Positions 62,101 through 64,000 of a DNA stretch of 64,000 nucleotides are shown here, in pieces. How positions within the stretch are numbered: the first letter of the stretch is position 1; the number at the start of each line of letters is the position of its first letter. Made by a program: the position numbers and the translations under genes. The notes under the pieces were generated by a model. It saw nothing but the letters and a program-made list of their open reading frames with translations, ran no database searches and was not told the DNA's origin. The DNA is from Rachycentron canadum (lineage: Eukaryota > Chordata > Actinopteri > Carangiformes > Rachycentridae). The DNA is taken from positions 12,768,767 to 12,832,766 of the forward strand of contig CM076669.1 of assembly GCA_038496675.1 (NCBI GenBank). The letters are read 5' to 3'.

Positions 62101-64000
62101 CTCTGTTATTCTCTTTGTCACCTGCCTTGTCTGTATTTGCTGTTCATGACACAGGATCCTGTTTGGGCGTTTGCGCAGTAAAGCAGGCAGTAAGTTTCAG
62201 GGGAAAGCCGCCTCCGCCTCCCGGTCCTCCATCATTCTGCGTTTCCTGGCAGGCTGCCAGACTGAGGAGCTGGGGATGTTCATCGACCTGCTGCTTGAGC
62301 CGGTCCGCCATCACAGCCAAGGTAGAAAATACATTTTTGAGTTTATAAAAATAAAATATAAAAATAAAATAAAAATAATAATTAATAATAAATAAACAAA
62401 TTTATCTCTGATTATCTGACATCTCCTTTTTTGCTAAAGCCAAAGTGTTTCCACCTGAACTCAAATGCGGCTTGAAAATCTCTCGCTCCGCTTCGTTTTG
62501 TTGTCTCTTTGGTGCTGCTGCTGCATGATGACACACAGGGAGTGAATCTGAGTAACGTTCAACATTTCTTTACTATTAAAAGTGCTAAAAATACATCCAT
62601 ATAAAGTTTGTCGTACCTAAATACGATAATAAAATTCTCAGTATCGATATGATTAATTATTTACTTTGTAAATCGATTTTAGATCAATATACAGGACGTC
62701 CCCCGTGAGGGACAACTTGCTTATCGATGCAGTTGGATCGTAGTAATATAAATCGAAATGTAGATGTCGAATCGTAATTATAATAAATTTTCAGGTGAAA
62801 TAAAAAGGTAAATATATTGACCCGTGAAGTGAGGGCCATCTTTGTTTTTTCAATTTTATGAATGGATAAATACATTTTATAGATTTTTCTTCATTGTTTC
62901 ATATCATACACAGTTGTTACACAAGAAAACGTCTTACCAAACATAACATTTCTGCAGACATAAAAACAGCAGAATTTCCCCTGTTGATCTTTTCCTGTGC
63001 CGTGTCCTCAGGTTCCTGTCTGGCAGCAGTGGAGAGGGCAGTTGCTGAGACGGATGTGGGCGCCTTCCTGCCGCTGGGCCGCCAGCACAGCCTGCTGAAC
63101 ATCATCAACGTGGTGATGCAGAAACTGGGCCACCTCATCCACATCTATCTGCCCAAAGTGCTGCAGATCCTGTTGTGTGTCACCGCCTCTGTGTCCACTG
63201 TCCTGGACAACAGAGACCAGGTAACCAGGATGGGGACTGACAGAGTCTCTTTCTTCATAAATTGCAGTCAGCAACACGACTTGAGAGCATCACAGAAATA
63301 CAGCTTGAATCAGTTGAAGCTGTTCATCTGAGGCTGTTGTTTAAAGTATTCTCACTTCACAAGATGCCCTAAAATCTACAGAGTGCATGATTGACTTTTA
63401 CTGACGTGTGTAGGAGGAAACGAAGATTATTAGTGACATAAATCACAGTCCAGTCGTGTTGCAGCTTTCTCGGTACTGAATTCAGCCTCTTTTTGTTTGC
63501 AGCTGAGGGCAGGTAGCATCAGTCCTCTGAAGAACCTAAGGCGACTCGGCATCCTGAGGATCCAGGACTTCTTTGATGGTTTTGACTACTACAGCTTCAG
63601 CCCAGAGGAGCTGGATGCTGTCTTCCAGGCTGTGGTCTGGCCTCAGGTACATGCTGCAAACATCTTTAGTGTTTTTGCTGTGTTTTTTTTTTTTTTTTTT
63701 TCATTTAAGTCATTGTAGCGTTTAAATTTCTTTAAAAATTTTTTTGTGCAGGTGTGTCGTCTCCCCACAGAGAGCCCCTACTCCCCCACCCCTCTGCTGA
63801 AACTCATCCATGTGTGGTGCAAAAATGCCAGGTCAGTCTCATGACCAATCTCATTCGTCTATTCCACATCCTCCCATACGTGTTAACCAGATACAGAGTG
63901 ACTTTCATCCGTTCACTTAAATAATGATATTTCTTTCTTTTTCTCAGGTTCTTCCCTCTTCTGGCCAAGCACAAGCCAGATCACCCTGAGTCTGGCGTCC
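52766..64000 (+). CDS. utp20: U3 snoRNP / SSU processome component UTP20 (N-terminal part, runs off the window)
   Basis: Thirty coding exons, about 1247 codons of a protein of about 2785 aa in human: 52766-52816, 53049-53129, 53215-53281, 53422-53554, 53648-53836, 53995-54076, 54261-54398, 54686-54841, 54998-55150, 55281-55415, 55501-55578, 55673-55851, 55978-56145, 56556-56644, 57088-57193, 57305-57455, 57635-57697, 57797-57964, 58640-58716, 58868-58947, 59085-59340, 59467-59652, 60030-60120, 60304-60389, 61005-61130, 62155-62321, 63012-63220, 63503-63646, 63752-63831, 63948 to the edge. Start MKIKSKSSYHKSENTFRFL and blocks such as LEWAFTCLSYLYKYLW, KFAAESFSFLMRK, LLEDKHFKEEIVHF and ISPLKNLRRLGI match UTP20/DRIM. 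It is a nucleolar alpha-solenoid of HEAT-like repeats acting in 18S pre-rRNA processing. The exon at 59467 carries an acidic then basic low-complexity insert (EEEEEKEEEEQDVKERG...). All phases close; there are no internal stops. Confidence 0.95.
56149..56196. repeat. (CA)n microsatellite abutting a utp20 splice donor
   Basis: The AC run starts within the donor region of utp20 exon 55978-56145 (GTCAG|GTAACACAC...) and runs about 24 units with one CG interruption. Confidence 0.95.
56735..56885. mobile_element. Probable remnant of a fish interspersed repeat (ATTAAT/GATTAATCG type)
   Basis: GATTAATTGATCAG, GCTAATTGATTAATCG and TAATTAATCAAAG words recall a short non-autonomous element frequent in teleost introns. 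Borders and terminal repeats were not resolved. Recognition is from memory of the word pattern only. Confidence 0.35.
58480..58590. mobile_element. Second probable remnant of the same fish repeat family
   Basis: Words TATTGACCAATTG, CATCAAGTAGTTGCTGCAG and CTCTATTT, followed by TTTAGCC, resemble the end of the same type of short element, in diverged form. It lies in the 675-bp utp20 intron 57965-58639, which holds nothing else recognisable. Confidence 0.3.
61131..62154 (+). other. utp20 intron with nothing recognised beyond T tracts
   Basis: The intron between exons 61005-61130 and 62155-62321 contains a T run at 61852-61876 and an AT-rich end. No gene or element is supported. Confidence 0.4.
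62590..62790. mobile_element. Possible remnant of a TATCGAT-rich fish repeat
   Basis: CAGTATCGATATGATTAAT, AAATCGATTTTAGATC, CTTATCGATGCAGTTG and GTCGAATCGTAATTA recur in this utp20 intron. They resemble diverged copies of a TATCGAT-rich short element seen in fish introns. Borders are approximate, and it may be low-complexity drift. Confidence 0.3.

Noticed and set aside
1..64000. CRISPR arrays, tRNA or rRNA genes, integrated viral genes, complete transposons
   Set aside because: None was recognised by eye on either strand. Only short diverged repeat remnants and microsatellites are present.

Overview
The window looks like nuclear DNA of a teleost fish, probably a spiny-rayed one. The support is compact spliced genes with GT-AG introns, dense (CA)n/(GT)n microsatellites, diverged fish-type repeats, and gene products closest in recollection to vertebrate proteins. 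No prokaryotic, viral or organellar features were seen. All exon models were built by eye from splice signals, reading phase and remembered protein families. No search was run.

Layout, left to right: (1) the 5' end of bcat1 on the minus strand (1-2322), cytosolic branched-chain aminotransferase; (2) irag2, also called lrmp (4687-32143, plus), a 39-coding-exon gene for a large tail-anchored KASH-type protein with an EF-hand-like module, coiled coils, an IRAG/MRVI1-type domain and a C-terminal membrane anchor; (3) dnai7, also called casc1 (33148-38373, minus), an axonemal dynein-associated protein, tail-to-tail with irag2; (4) etfrf1, also called lyrm5 (38792-39138, plus), a small mitochondrial LYR-motif protein sharing a 418-bp divergent promoter region with dnai7; (5) an unstable interval (about 39900-44530) with AT-rich degenerate repeats, a three-exon orphan gene on the minus strand (41583-43792), a coding-like relic, a strong palindrome and a CpG-rich promoter-like patch; (6) slc5a8 (45396-51411, minus), a sodium-coupled monocarboxylate transporter; (7) the first 30 coding exons of utp20 (52766-64000, plus), a giant HEAT-repeat factor of the small-subunit processome, running off the right edge.

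The genes do not form a pathway. The order joins two blocks that lie apart in human: BCAT1-IRAG2-DNAI7-ETFRF1 (12p12) and SLC5A8-UTP20 (12q23). The junction falls in the interval holding the orphan gene and repeats. The most interesting observations are the KASH5-like EF-hand module at the N-terminus of fish Irag2, with one of its exons bracketed by complementary TG and CA repeats; a decayed tandem copy of an irag2 exon whose splice donor is lost; the unrecognised three-exon gene at the synteny junction; and a 24-bp-arm palindrome inside that gene. No clearly new multi-gene system was found.
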